Shown here piece after piece: positions 1 to 9,549 of a stretch of 27,500 bases of DNA. A program made the position numbers and the translations under genes. The number at the start of each line of letters is the position of its first letter. Within the stretch, counting starts at the first letter, position 1. A model generated the notes under the pieces. It made no database searches and was not told where the DNA came from. It saw nothing but the letters and a program-made list of their open reading frames with translations. Source of the stretch: Prorocentrum cordatum (lineage: Eukaryota; Sar; Dinophyceae; Prorocentrales; Prorocentraceae); contig CAUYUJ010011448.1 of the NCBI GenBank assembly GCA_963575745.1, forward strand, positions 267,501-295,000, read 5' to 3'.

Positions 1-37
1 AGGGCCGCCCTGCCTCCTCGGGACGACATGGGCGCAG

Positions 38-140
38 TCTCTCTCTCTCTCTCTGTCTCTCTCTCTCAGACTCCGGCACCCGTTCCTCCTCCTCCTCCTC
101 CTCCTCCTCCTCGTCCTCCTCCTCCTCCTCCTCCTCCTCC
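38..140. repeat. CT dinucleotide tract followed by TCC trinucleotide tract
   Basis: A CT tract (38-68) is followed after a short spacer by a nearly pure TCC tract (84-140). It translates as poly-proline or poly-serine in open frames, which are low-complexity artefacts. From 141 to about 560 I see no gene, only pyrimidine-rich unique sequence. Confidence 0.9.
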
Positions 141-587
141 GTATTTTTCCGATGTTGGCTCCAATCCGATTCCGCCTTCTTCTTCGACACCAGCCTTCGC
201 TGCCCGACTCCAGCTGTTGCCCTCGGCCACTCCCGGCCGTTCGCCTACTTTTTCTTCTGCGGCCTCCCCAGAACCAGCTCCACTTATTGTCGGGGGCGGA
301 AGAGAGGGGGGTGATGACTAGGGGGGGTTGGATATCATGGCGGGGGGCATGATATTTCCGCAGGTTTCATGGCGCCTCGTCTGATTCCACTACGTCCCTG
401 GCCCCCCCGCTGGGCCGCGCACATGCCGCTGGTCATGATTTGCCCCCCCTCCTCTTGGACACCCCCCCTCTTGGCCGCTCCCGATCTCTTTCTCTTCCCC
501 AATCAGTGCTTGCACTGAAGGGGTCCTGGCGGAAGTTGAAAGATTTGGCGAAAGTTTCCCGCCGATTTTGGTAGCAGGCTGGGTGGA

Positions 588-690
588 ACTGGATTCCCAG
601 GTTCCAGGTTCCCGGGTTCCCGGTTACTGGTTCCGGGCTGATTTCGGTGGGTTCTGGGTTCTTGGGCTCCAGGGTTCCCGGTCGATTTCC
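588..690. repeat. Degenerate GGTTCCCGG-type short repeat
   Basis: The words GGTTCC, GGTTCCCGG and GGGTTC recur with irregular spacing over about 100 bases, as in a decayed minisatellite with a unit near 9-10 bp. No coding signal accompanies it. Confidence 0.5.
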
Positions 691-712
691 TCAGCGAAAT
701 CAATCAATCGAT

Positions 713-779
713 TGTTTTTTTTCCTCTGGTGTTATATATATTATATATATATATATCTTTATGTATATTATATATAGGT
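713..779. repeat. T-run plus TA-rich island
   Basis: A run of T is followed by alternating TA sequence. It is a sharp AT island in otherwise GC-rich DNA and could be a slipped (TA)n microsatellite. From 780 to 967 I see nothing recognisable. Confidence 0.8.
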
Positions 780-967
780 AGACCCAAGGCCCTCCTGTAG
801 ATGGCAGAAGAGCCCCTCTCGCAGCAAGCACCCCGACGAGCGAAGCCTTGTGGCAGGCGCACCCGAGGAAGGGATGGAGCAGGGCCAGGCAGGCTCGGTA
901 GACGCCCAGGGCTGTTTTAGTCAATGCCGCGTGTGGGGATTCAGGTGTCCTCTCCTCCCTGGATTGT

Positions 968-1100
968 TGGGCCTGTTTTCCACCACCACCACCATGAGTT
1001 GGAGGGGGGAGGGGGTCCTCCTCCTCGTCCTCCTCCTTGTCCTCCACCTCCCTCCCCCCTCCAACTCATGGTTGTGGTTGTGGTGGTGAAAGCAGGCCCA
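968..1100 (-). mobile_element. Foldback element, copy 1 (TCC core)
   Basis: The left arm starts TGGGCCTGTTTTCCACCACC and runs into ATGAGTTGGAGGGGG. The right arm is its approximate reverse complement, ending TGGTGGTGAAAGCAGGCCCA. Each arm is about 40-45 bp. The core is a short TCC-type tract with a GTCCTCCACCTCC edge, which is the reverse complement of the core edge of the copy at 1277-1507, so the two copies sit in opposite orientation. No ORF is attributable to the element and no clear target duplication is visible. A MITE-like, introner-like or foldback identity is inferred from the architecture. Strand is set relative to copy 2. Confidence 0.7.
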
Positions 1101-1276
1101 TCATGGATCCTGGTCCAGCAAGCGCTCCCGGGCACGGGCGCGCAGGGCGCTCGGCTCCGGCGAGGGACGGCCGGTGGCGTGCGCAGGGCGGCGGGCCGGG
1201 CCGGGCAGGCTCGGGGGCGGACGGGGGAAGGCGTGGCGGCGCATCTCAGGGGCAACCGCTCGGGGGCCAGAAGAGC
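1101..1276. other. GC-rich spacer between foldback elements
   Basis: Very GC-rich unique sequence rich in CGGGC and GGGCG words. No recognisable gene or repeat. Open frames here exist on several strands because stop codons are rare at this composition. Confidence 0.6.
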
Positions 1277-1507
1277 TGACGGGCCTGTTTTCCACCACCA
1301 CCACCACCACCATAAGTTGGAGGGGGAAGGAGGTGGAGGACGAGGAGGAGGAGGAGGAGGAGGAGGAGGAGGAGGAGGAGGAGGAGGAGGAGGAGCAGGA
1401 GGAAGAGGAGGAGCAGGAGAAGGAGGAGGAGGAGGAGGAGGAGGAGGAGGAGGACCCACTCCCCCTCCAACTCATGGTGGTGGTGGTGGTGGAAAACAAA
1501 CCCATCA
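1277..1507 (+). mobile_element. Foldback element, copy 2 (GGA core)
   Basis: The arms match copy 1: GGGCCTGTTTTCCACCACC on the left, running to AAGTTGGAGGGGG, and CCCCCTCCAACTCATGG to GGTGGAAAACAAACCC on the right. The core is an expanded, interrupted GGA/GAG tract of about 130 bp that begins GGAGGTGGAGGAC, the reverse complement of the copy 1 core edge. The outer arm may extend to TGAC/ATCA at the edges. The core therefore behaves as part of the element and has expanded independently in this copy. Confidence 0.7.
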
Positions 1508-2024
1508 AAAGCCCCTGCGTTCCACACTCGTCGATTCCACTGGTATAGCACGATGGCTGTATCCTCGCGACGTGTTCGGCCCTCGCGCTGGCAGTAGCGC
1601 GAGCCCCTCCCGCGCCACCAGCGGGCCTCCAGGGCGGGACCCCAGCGCCCGATGCGGGCTCGGGCACCTCGAGAGCGGCGTGGTCGCTGGTCTCCGTCGC
1701 TGGTCGTCGTCGTGTCAAGTCCGACATTCAGGGTCATCGCGGGGGCAACGTCAACGGTGGGTCAGGCTCAGGGGGGGGACTGAGCTTCGAGGTTCGAGTT
1801 TCGAGGTTCTCTGGCGTTCGTGGTTCCCTGCAGTCTTCCAGCCTCGGGATGCCCTTCACCGGCGGCGCCTCGCCCGGGCGTTCCGGGGGTGCCCGCGTCG
1901 CAGCGAACGGCCACCAGAGGCCCGAGTTATGCGAGCCGGCACCCGGAGGTCGAGGGTCAGGGGCAGAGTTGGGGGGGGGCCGTGGGCTCAGGGGGGAAGG
2001 CATCGATCCAGTGGCGGCCTAAGC
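1508..2024. other. Unrecognised GC-rich sequence
   Basis: Long open frames cross this stretch in several frames, but none shows a recognisable domain and composition alone explains them. There are short G runs and the words GGTTCGAG and TTTCGAGGTTC around 1790-1810. I cannot assign a function. Confidence 0.5.
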
Positions 2025-2151
2025 AACCACCAGCAGACCATAACCCTTCCGTGACGTCCCCCTCGCTTCGCCCCAAGACGTACGTGTGCGGCCGGAGGGA
2101 AGCTCGAAGGGCGAGGGTGACGTCACAGAAGGGGATGGTTTGCTAGTGGTC
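2025..2151. repeat. Imperfect inverted repeat with about 48-bp arms
   Basis: The left arm includes CAGACCATAACCCTTCCGTG, ACGTCC and CCTCGCTTCG. The right arm, read in reverse complement, includes CAAACCATCCCCTTCTGTG, ACGTCA and CCTCGCCCTTCG. The loop is about 30 bases and contains ACGTACGTGT. Arm identity looks near 80 percent by eye. The arms carry TGACGTC/TGACGTCA, a bZIP-like palindrome, but no regulatory role can be claimed. It could be another foldback element, unrelated in sequence to the pair at 968-1507. Confidence 0.6.
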
Positions 2152-2289
2152 GGTCTGCGCTCTTGACTGAATGCCCCCCCGCCCGTGTCCTCCTGGTCCT
2201 CGTTTGCGTCGTCGACGCCGCGTTCCTCTGGTACTTGCTTGGTTCCGTTTCCACTGAAGTGCCAATGGGTCTCCAGTGCTTTCCCGCAG

Positions 2290-2389
2290 TCCCTCCACTG
2301 TAGTTGGGACTTCCCTCCTGTCACTCTGGAAAGATGAGGACGGAGAAGATGAGCATGAGGATGAAGAGGAGCCACCAGATGATAAACGT
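2290..2389 (+). other. Candidate internal exon encoding an acidic segment
   Basis: A pyrimidine-rich run ending CTTTCCCGCAG precedes an open segment that ends at AAAC followed by GTGAGTGA, a good consensus donor. In the frame starting at 2291 the segment reads PSTVVGTSLLSLW and then a very acidic stretch (KDEDGEDEHEDEEEPPDDK). No partner exon was found. Acidic low-complexity segments arise easily from GA-rich DNA, so this is a weak candidate. From 2390 to 2915 I see further acceptor-like sites (for example before 2689 and 2835) but no recognisable protein. Confidence 0.25.
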
Positions 2390-2915
2390 GAGTGAGGAGG
2401 CATCGCGCTTGTGTCTTCCGACCTCGAGCTTTCGCACGCGCCGTCTTCCTCTCCCAGGGCGTTTCTCGTATACTCCTCTCGCTCCTTGCGCCCGTGCTCG
2501 CCACTTGTCTTGCCGTCACCATGGTCTCACCCCGTTTCTCTGTGGTGCGCCGCTGTTGCCTGATCATCTTGTCATCCCATCCTTATCATCCCAGCCTTGT
2601 CACCTGAGCTCGACCGCTCACCCAGGTCCAGATAATTATCCCCTTCTTGTTCCTCGAGATTGTTTTTTAGACCCATTCGCGCCGGCGCCGTCAGGGAATG
2701 CGTGAGAATGGCCCTCCCTCCCTCCCTCCTCCTCCTCTCCTCCACAATTACTCGATATGAATACTACTCTCCTCCTTCCCCTGATGACGGGTTGGGAGTG
2801 TTCGCCCCCCCGCGTACTGTTTTTTTACACAGGATTCCCCGGAGTTGGGTTTTCGCCTGCATTTTTTTCCCCAAATGCTGCTCTCGCTGATGCGCCGTCC
2901 TCATTTTCGGGCCCC

Positions 2916-3074
2916 GCTCGTTCCGAATCGTGCTCCCGCTGCAGCGCTGGCCTCATTTCCGTGCTTCCGCTCGTTCCGAATCGTGCTCCCGCTGTAGCGC
3001 TGGCCTTATTTCCGCGCTTCCGCTCGTTCCGAATCGTGCTCCCGCGGCAGCGCTGGCGTCATTTCCCGTGCCAT
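2916..3074. repeat. Three tandem copies of a 53-bp unit
   Basis: The word GCTCGTTCCGAATCGTGCTC recurs at 2916, 2969 and 3022, exactly 53 bp apart, and each copy continues with CCCGC, CAGCGCTGG and a CATTTCC-like tail. The copies differ by a few substitutions, indicating a fairly recent local triplication. Confidence 0.9.
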
Positions 3075-3370
3075 GCCACGGCATGCAATGCAATGCTAGG
3101 TTGCGTTCCGCTGCGCGATGCCATGCCTTGAGCTGAAGCTGCGATATGCAGTGCTTAAGTGCCACGTCGTGCTATGCCATGCTACGCTTTGATCTTCAAC
3201 GCCATGCTATGCAATGTTATGTTCGGGGCCGCTGTGTGATGCCATGCTTTGCGTTGCAAAGCTTTGTGATGCAATTCTTCACTACGCCACGCCACTCCAT
3301 GCTGTGACATACTACGCTTTGCGGTGCTCTTCTACGCCATGCCATGCCGTGCTCTACAATGCATCGCGTA
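3064..3370. repeat. Degenerate repeat with GC recurring about every 5 bp
   Basis: Words such as ATGCC, ATGCT, ATGCA and TACGC follow one another so that GC falls about every 5 bases for some 300 bp. Individual 5-mers are heavily diverged. The phase resembles the repeat inside the carrier intron (21310-22740), although the sequence differs. No gene is visible. Confidence 0.6.
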
Positions 3371-3483
3371 CCCTTTCGGGATCATTGCCCTGCTCGACAT
3401 CCGACGGTGCGAGTAGAGAGGGGGTCTACGCCATGGTAAGTGATGGGAGGGAGGGGTAGGATGTCAGATATGACGCGAGCGCA

Positions 3484-3604
3484 CCTAGCTTGTCCCTTCC
3501 CCTCCCTCCCTTCCTCCCTCCCTCCTCATCCTCCTCCTCCTCCTCCTCTTCCTCCTCCTCCCTCCTCCTCCCGCCTCCTGCTCCTCCTGCTCCTCCTGCG
3601 CCCA
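3484..3604. repeat. Polypyrimidine (CCT-rich) tract
   Basis: The tract is almost entirely C and T for 120 bases and ends CTCCTGCGCCCAG. It could serve as a long polypyrimidine tract before a 3' splice site. The following open segment (from 3606, including QIVTRPGVWVAGVCGEV and a hydrophobic run) is unrecognised. From 3606 to 3940 I see no confident gene. Confidence 0.7.
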
Positions 3605-3950
3605 GACGGCGCTGGTGCAAATCGTGACGCGACCAGGGGTGTGGGTGGCGGGGGTTTGCGGCGAAGTGAACACAAACGTGCTCCTCGCTGTTCTCGTTCC
3701 TGTCCTCGTCCTCGCCATCTGCCCCCTCGCGCCTCTCCGCGCCTGCTTCTCTCGCTCGGGCCCGGCGGCCGCGCGCTGCGCCGGCGCGAGGCGGGAGCCG
3801 AGGCCGTGAAGCAGGCCCTCGTGATCCTCCAAGAGTCCCCCCCCTCCTCGGCCCCCATGCGCGAAGAGTGCCGGAAGAGGGACGGGGAGGAAAGAGGGGG
3901 TCAGCAGGGCAGGCGTGGACCCATACGGTGTTTTGGCGATTTCGTGGGCC

Positions 3951-4040
3951 GTTTTCGTTTCGATGTCGTTTTGCAGCAGAGGCGAATGCAAGACAAAACG
4001 AGGAACAACGAAAGCAAAACGGAAACGAAAAACACTGTTT
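3951..4040. repeat. Imperfect inverted repeat of CGTTTTCGTTTC type
   Basis: CCGTTTTCGTTTCGATGTCG followed by TTTTGC on the left is matched in reverse complement by GCAAAACGGAAACGAAAAAC on the right. The arms are about 25 bp around a loop that includes GAATGCAAGACAAAACGAGG. From 4041 to 4234 I see only purine-rich and GC-rich unique sequence. Confidence 0.5.
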
Positions 4041-4234
4041 AGGTCCAGCCCTGCAGCAGGGCAGAAGGAGGAGGAAGGGGAGGCAGCAGAGCAGGGGGGG
4101 AGGGGGGGAGCAGGGGCCCGTGCGCGGGACCTTCCTCGTCCCACCTCCGCTCCGCGCCGCACGCCGACTCAGGCAAAACCCGCCCGGGCCCCCCTGAGCG
4201 TGCCCCCTGGCTGTGCGGGGGCAGGGAGGGGCGG

Positions 4235-4587
4235 GTGATGGTGATGGTGATGGTGATGGTGGTGGTTCATTATGGTTATGGTGGTGATGGCCATGACGAG
4301 GATGGTGATGGTGGTGACGATGGGGATCATGACAGTGATAATGACCATAGTGGTGGTGCTGACGATGATGACGATGATGGTGGTGGTGGTGATGATGACA
4401 ATTGTCCAGCAAGGTGATGATGGTGGTAGTGATGATGACGATGATGACGATTATGATGATGATGATGGTGGTGATGATGATGATGATTCATCATGATGAT
4501 GTTGATGGTGATGATGTGGTGGTTCTGATGATGATGGTGGTAGTGACGATGATACTGATGATGATGATGATGATGATGATGATGAGT

Positions 4588-4636
<49 letters not shown>

Positions 4637-4836
4637 CGATGCTGATTCTGATGACGATGGTATGACGATGTCGATAATTGATGGTGGTGATGATGATGCC
4701 GATGATGATCATCATAATGATGCTGATGCTGATGATGATGATGATGATGATGATGCGGATGATTATGCTGATGATGATATGATGAGCATGATGATGCTCG
4801 TGACGGTGATAATGATTATGCTGATGATGCAGCTGT

Positions 4837-4881
<45 letters not shown>

Positions 4882-5124
4882 CGGTGATGGTGATGATGAT
4901 GTCGATGATGATGACTATGATGACGACGAGGATGATGATAATGATGATGGTGACGAGGACGACGGCGATGATGATTATGCTGCTGATGATGATTATTGCG
5001 ATGAGGGTGATGGCGGTGCTAATGATGACGATGTCGATGCTGGTAGGGCTGGTGATGATTATTTTGATTATGCTGATGATGCTGATGATGCTGATGATGA
5101 TGATGCTGATGATGCAGACCATAT

Positions 5125-5161
<37 letters not shown>

Positions 5162-5162
5162 A

Positions 5163-5232
<70 letters not shown>

Positions 5233-5645
5233 GACGGTGATGATGATTGTGATGTTGATGGTGACTGTGTCAATATTGATGATAATGATCATGACGATGG
5301 TGCTAATTATGCTGATGGTTGTGCTGGTGTTGGTGGTGATGATCTAATGGTGATCAAGGTGGTGTTTGTTCTGGAGGTGATTGTGGTGGTGATGGGTACG
5401 ACTATGTAGCTGCTGCTTTCGGTGGCGGTGGTGAGGAGGATAGTGATGATCATGACGACGAGCATGATGATGGCGATGAATGTGAAGATGGCGAGTACGA
5501 TTACGATTTGCATGATTGAGGATGCAGAACCGATGCTGCTGCGGATGATGATGACGCCAGCGGCGATTCTGAGGAGGGTGGTGATAGTGACGTTGGTGAC
5601 GATGGTGACGACGATGTTGATGGTGATGCTGCTGCTGTTGATGAC
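4235..5645. repeat. Large interrupted GAT/GGT trinucleotide array
   Basis: About 1.4 kb is built from GAT, GGT, GAC and GCT triplets, with pure GAT runs near 4560-4640, 4840-4880 and 5125-5230. Interruptions shift the triplet phase, so translation gives poly-Met, poly-Asp, poly-Ile or poly-His by frame and strand. After about 5270 the array decays. The resulting long open frames are repeat artefacts, not genes. Confidence 0.95.
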
Positions 5646-5855
5646 TATCACAGAGAGTAGGATGGTGCGGCAACAGGCGCAGGAGAAAGACTAGTAGCAG
5701 GATGCGGATTCGGTAGGGGGCAGAGACCCCGTGGACGTTCCCAGGGGCACCCTTGTCGCCAGAGGGTGCGGCCGCTTAGCCCCCCTTGTCCCCGCCTCCC
5801 GCCTCGTCCTCCGCCTCCTCCCCCTCCCTCCTTCCCGTTTCTTTCCTCCCCTTCC
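5646..5855. other. Unique spacer, pyrimidine-rich at its end
   Basis: Unique GC-rich sequence that becomes CCTCC-rich after 5780. No gene recognised. Confidence 0.5.
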
Positions 5856-6190
5856 ATCTTCCACCTCCAGCCTTCGACCTCCACCTATCGACTTCCCACC
5901 TCACGCATCCAGCTTCCAACTTCCGACTCCCACCATCACCCACAGCTGCCGACTCCCAAATCTTCCACCTCTAGCTTTCGACCTCCACCTGTCGAGTTCC
6001 ACCTCACTGACCGACATTCAGCGTCCAACTTCCGACTCCCATGAACCCACCGACAGCTGACAACATCTAACCCATCGACCTCTCTCGCATCGTGCGGCCG
6101 ACCCCCAGCCTTCAGCTTCAGACTCACAGCAATCACCGCCAGCTACCACCATCCAGGCTTCCAACTCCAGCTTTCGACTTCCAGCCTCAA
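5856..6190. repeat. Degenerate tandem repeat, about 104-bp higher-order unit
   Basis: The block starting ATCTTCCACCTCCAGC at 5856 is repeated as ATCTTCCACCTCTAGC at 5960. Both copies run on through TTCGACCTCCACCT, a TCGA(C/G)TTCC word and end in CCAACTTCCGACTCCCA. A third, more decayed copy lies near 6150-6190. Within units, CTTCCACCTCCAGC-like words recur. It is non-coding by appearance. Confidence 0.65.
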
Positions 6191-6510
6191 GGGCATGATC
6201 TCCAGCTTCACGGGCACCATCTGATCAGGCCTCGCTTTCTGACGCTCCGGCGCTCCCTCGCCGCACCCGCAGCACCCCAGACGGTGCCCATGTGCGGGCG
6301 TGCTTCCGTGCTTCCGTGGTTCCCACGGTTCTTCATCCTCGGGAATCGGGCTGTTGCCGCCTCTGAAGTCCCAGTCAGACGCGGCCCCCTCCCCTCAGCG
6401 GCCTTCGCTGCTGGTGGGGCGCAAGAAGACGCAAGAGACGATCGAGGCTGCGTGCTTGAGGGGGAGATGATGAGAAACGACGAGACGGCGAGACGACGGA
6501 GTGGCCTGTG
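6191..6510. other. Unrecognised unique sequence
   Basis: Mixed-composition unique DNA with open frames in several phases, none with a recognisable motif. Confidence 0.5.
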
Positions 6511-6519
6511 ACAAAGGCT

Positions 6520-6705
6520 TGCCCTTCTCCTCTCTCGCTTCCTCCTCCTTCTCCTTCTCTTCCTCCCCCCCCTCCCCCTTCTCCTCCTCCTCCTCCTCCT
6601 CCTCCTCCTCTTCCTGACTCTCCTCCTCCTCCTGACCCCTCATCCTTCACCCCCCTCCTCCTCCTTCTCTTCCTCCTCCGCCTGACCTTCCTCTTTCTCG
6701 TCCGG
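6520..6705. repeat. CT-rich low-complexity tract
   Basis: TCC, CTT and TCT triplets dominate, with pure TCC runs near 6580-6610. Open frames through it encode poly-proline or poly-glutamate by strand and are not evidence of a gene. Confidence 0.85.
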
Positions 6706-6828
6706 TCGTCTTCCGCCCCCGTCCCTCCGCGGAAAGGTTCTACTCCTCGCAGGGCTCCTCCCTCCTGCAAGACCAGAAGCAGGTGCCCGAGGCCCAGAAA
6801 TGCGCCCCGCGCGGGGCGGGTGGGCGGG

Positions 6829-7183
6829 AGACGACGACGATGATTATCATGATGATGATGATGACGATGATGATGCTGACGGTGATGTTGATGATGACGA
6901 TGATGTTGACGATGATTCGGTTGACGATGATGAGGATGTTGATGATGATACCGGCGGTGGGGATGACGATAATGGTGATGCGGATGACGAGGTTGATGAT
7001 GATGACGATGACGATGACGATGGCAATGGCGATGATGATGATTATGATAATGATGATGATGACCATGACGATGATGATGACGATAATGTTGATGATGACG
7101 GTGATCATGATGATGATGAGGATGAGGATGGTGATGGTGATGGTGATGCTGATAGTGGTGATCGTGGTGATGGTGGTGATGAC

Positions 7184-7229
<46 letters not shown>

Positions 7230-7230
7230 C

Positions 7231-7261
<31 letters not shown>

Positions 7262-7301
7262 ATTGGTTTTGGTGATGCTGCTGCTGCTGCTGATGATGAT
7301 G

Positions 7302-7384
<83 letters not shown>

Positions 7385-7475
7385 AATGATGATGTTGATG
7401 ATGATGATGATACTGATGAATATGATTACGATAACGATGACGATGATGAGGATGACGATGATGAAGATGATAATC
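6829..7475. repeat. Second GAT trinucleotide array
   Basis: About 650 bp of GAT/GAC/GGT triplets, with long pure GAT runs around 7180-7260 and 7310-7385. One + frame reads as a poly-aspartate protein of over 200 residues. The run keeps one frame throughout, unlike the array at 4235, but its flanks show no coding features, so I treat it as a microsatellite. Confidence 0.93.
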
Positions 7476-8470
7476 TTTATCGCACAAGAGGGCGCAGGTG
7501 AACACAAAAGCATCGGCAAATGCTCCCATTGTGGGGTATCGTGACGACCCGAGCGTTGGTTTCTGACGCCGAAGTGGCTCGTCCAACCTTGAACGATCAG
7601 CGGCTTTGCGACCGCCAGATCGTTCCCGATTTAGGGGGCAAAAACTCGGAGTTCTGCCCGCCTCGCCCTGCACTGCCGCTGCCCCTTCCTTGCAGCGGGG
7701 GGAAGGGAGCGCAGCTTCTCTTGACACTGCGACCGACATGAATATTCAAGCGGCGTGCGTGCAGGAGGAAACACGGCAGCGCAGCGAGGCCAGCCTGAAG
7801 TCTCTGGGCAGACCTGGCAGGCCTGACCCAGATCGAATCGCCAAATCGGATCGAGTCGGAAACGGGTCTGATCGGGAGCGAGTCTTTCCGAATCGATTCG
7901 AAATCGGATCGCCGCGCCAACTGGCCCCAGCCGACGCCTTAAAATCAAATCGGAATCGCAGCCCCAACAGGCGAATCGAATTACATTGCATGGAGTCGTA
8001 GGCGGCCCTGCATCGTGTGGGGTGACCTCGCACCGGTACACAAGAACTGATGGCCAACGTCCGTGTCCGTGATTTGGTCGTGCGAGCGTGCCCCTAAATC
8101 GGGTTGCCAATACATAATGTGATCCAGCCGTGGCGCGGGTCGAGCATACGCACATTGTAGCAAATCGCGCAGGACCCTACATGCGGTGCCCCCCGCAGAA
8201 ACAGAACATACAACAAACTGCGTGGACCTCGTGCTCTTATATCGCATCAGCACTCTGGGAACAGGTGCTATGACAGATCGTTTCTTCCCTCTTCCACCAC
8301 CCCATCTTCCCCTAGCATCGCATCCCATAATTAGGTTCGCTCACCGGCAAAACGGTCGGCAAATATAAACGACTCCATCCCCCTACATGGCCTCCCTTCC
8401 CCCTTCCATCCCTGCCCCCCTCCTCCTTCCCCTCCGTCCTGCCGTTCCCCCATCTGTCCCTCCCTCACCA
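7476..8470. other. Unrecognised unique sequence with a small GAATCGGATCG-like repeat
   Basis: From about 7829 to 7975 the words GATCGAATCG, AAATCGGATCG and GAATCG recur irregularly, a decayed short-period repeat. The rest (7976-8470) is moderate-GC unique DNA without a recognisable ORF. TATAAA occurs near 8364 but no transcript follows that I can identify, so I do not call a promoter. Confidence 0.5.
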
Positions 8471-8474
8471 TACT

Positions 8475-8493
8475 CTTCCTCATCATCATCAAT

Positions 8494-8591
<98 letters not shown>

Positions 8592-8644
8592 AATCATCAT
8601 CCTCATCCTCATCCTCATCCTCATCATCCTCATCCTCATCCTCC

Positions 8645-8701
<57 letters not shown>

Positions 8702-8780
8702 CCGTCTTCATCGTCGTCACCACCACCGCCACCCTCACCACCATCGTTGTCAACACCACCACCACCACCTTCACCACCAT
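8475..8780. repeat. ATC trinucleotide array (opposite strand sense to the GAT arrays)
   Basis: Nearly pure ATC from about 8490 to 8590, CTC/ATC mixed to 8645, pure again to 8700, then decaying into ACC-rich triplets up to 8780. It is the same repeat type as 4235-5645 and 6829-7475, read from the other strand. Confidence 0.95.
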
Positions 8781-8789
8781 TTTTTGGGC

Positions 8790-8873
8790 ATCTTTTGCAT
8801 ATTTTTTGCATATTGTTTCTTTTTCGTCCAAAATCCCCCTGTAGGGGGACAGGCCCGACCTAAGACTCGGGCG
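8790..8873. repeat. T-rich segment related to the right arm of the 15295-15452 foldback
   Basis: A T-rich lead followed by TTTTTCGTCCAAAATCCCCC, TGTAGGGGGACAGG and CCCGACCT aligns with 15371-15452, where TTTTTCGCCCCAAATCCCCC, TGTTGGGAGACAGC and CCCGACCT occur in the same order. Identity looks near 75 percent. No left arm is evident here, because the ATC array lies immediately upstream, so this may be a solitary or truncated copy. Confidence 0.55.
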
Positions 8874-9524
8874 GATATTCACTGGAGACAACAGGCGTCA
8901 TCCAGCGATGTGCAGCTGAGTGCGCAGCGGTCTGGGCGCCGGCGCCGCGCGAGGCGCGGCGTGAAGAGGTGTCTGCGCCTCCCGGCCGCGGTCGGGTTCC
9001 GGGGGCTGGTTGGGGCCGTCCGAGCAGGGGGTCTCCGAGCGAAGGGTAACTGCATTTCTGTGGCTGTTTAGCTGGCCTGGCCCACCACTTTGATTTGGAC
9101 GCCCGAAATTTGAGACAGAAGGCCGCCTGCCCAACAGGGGCCGCTGATGGTTTGGGACAACATTTGTTGTTGGGCATTGTACCCATTCTTTCCGTATTCA
9201 TTTCGGGTATCCACACTTGAGTATCTGCCACGCCGTGCTGATGATTACCCGGAAGGGGTTCTTGACGTGAGGTTTTTATCATGTGTTTTAGGGGTGAGTT
9301 TGTGAAAACCTGACGGGATTTTTTCGACATGCCTTGCTGATGTAATGTTTCTCGTGTTTCGCATGGCTCCTAATTGTTTCACCTTCTTGCCAATGCACCT
9401 TAGATGTGCACGGCTTCTCTCTCTCTCTCTCTCCCGCCACGCCGTGCTCGCGGCTTAGAGGGCGGGCATATTTTCGCATGCCAGGGGTGGAAATCGTTTC
9501 CGTGGCCTTCCTGGCTTATTCTTG
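8874..9524. other. Unrecognised spacer, lower GC in its middle
   Basis: GC-rich to about 9020, then noticeably lower GC from 9040 to 9400, with a CT tract at 9416-9434. No recognisable gene. A GCGCGCGCG-T-CGCGCGCGC inverted run lies at 9526-9544, directly before the gag-like start. Confidence 0.5.
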
Positions 9525-9549
9525 GCGCGCGCGTCGCGCGCGCTTAGCC

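Noticed and set aside
924-2054. Open frame of 376 codons
   Set aside because: It runs through the foldback arms and GGA core, giving His and Gly runs, and has no domain. Overlapping open frames exist on both strands because of composition.
6800-7501. Poly-aspartate protein on the + strand
   Set aside because: Uninterrupted frame but pure microsatellite content, with no flanking coding sequence, splice signals or known acidic protein family.
6375-7739. Long - strand frame of 454 codons with poly-His
   Set aside because: It is the GAT array read on the other strand. Its ends are CT-rich tract and unique DNA without coding features.
8340-8385. TATAAA near 8364 as a promoter
   Set aside because: No gene follows that I can recognise, and canonical TATA boxes are not typical of dinoflagellates.
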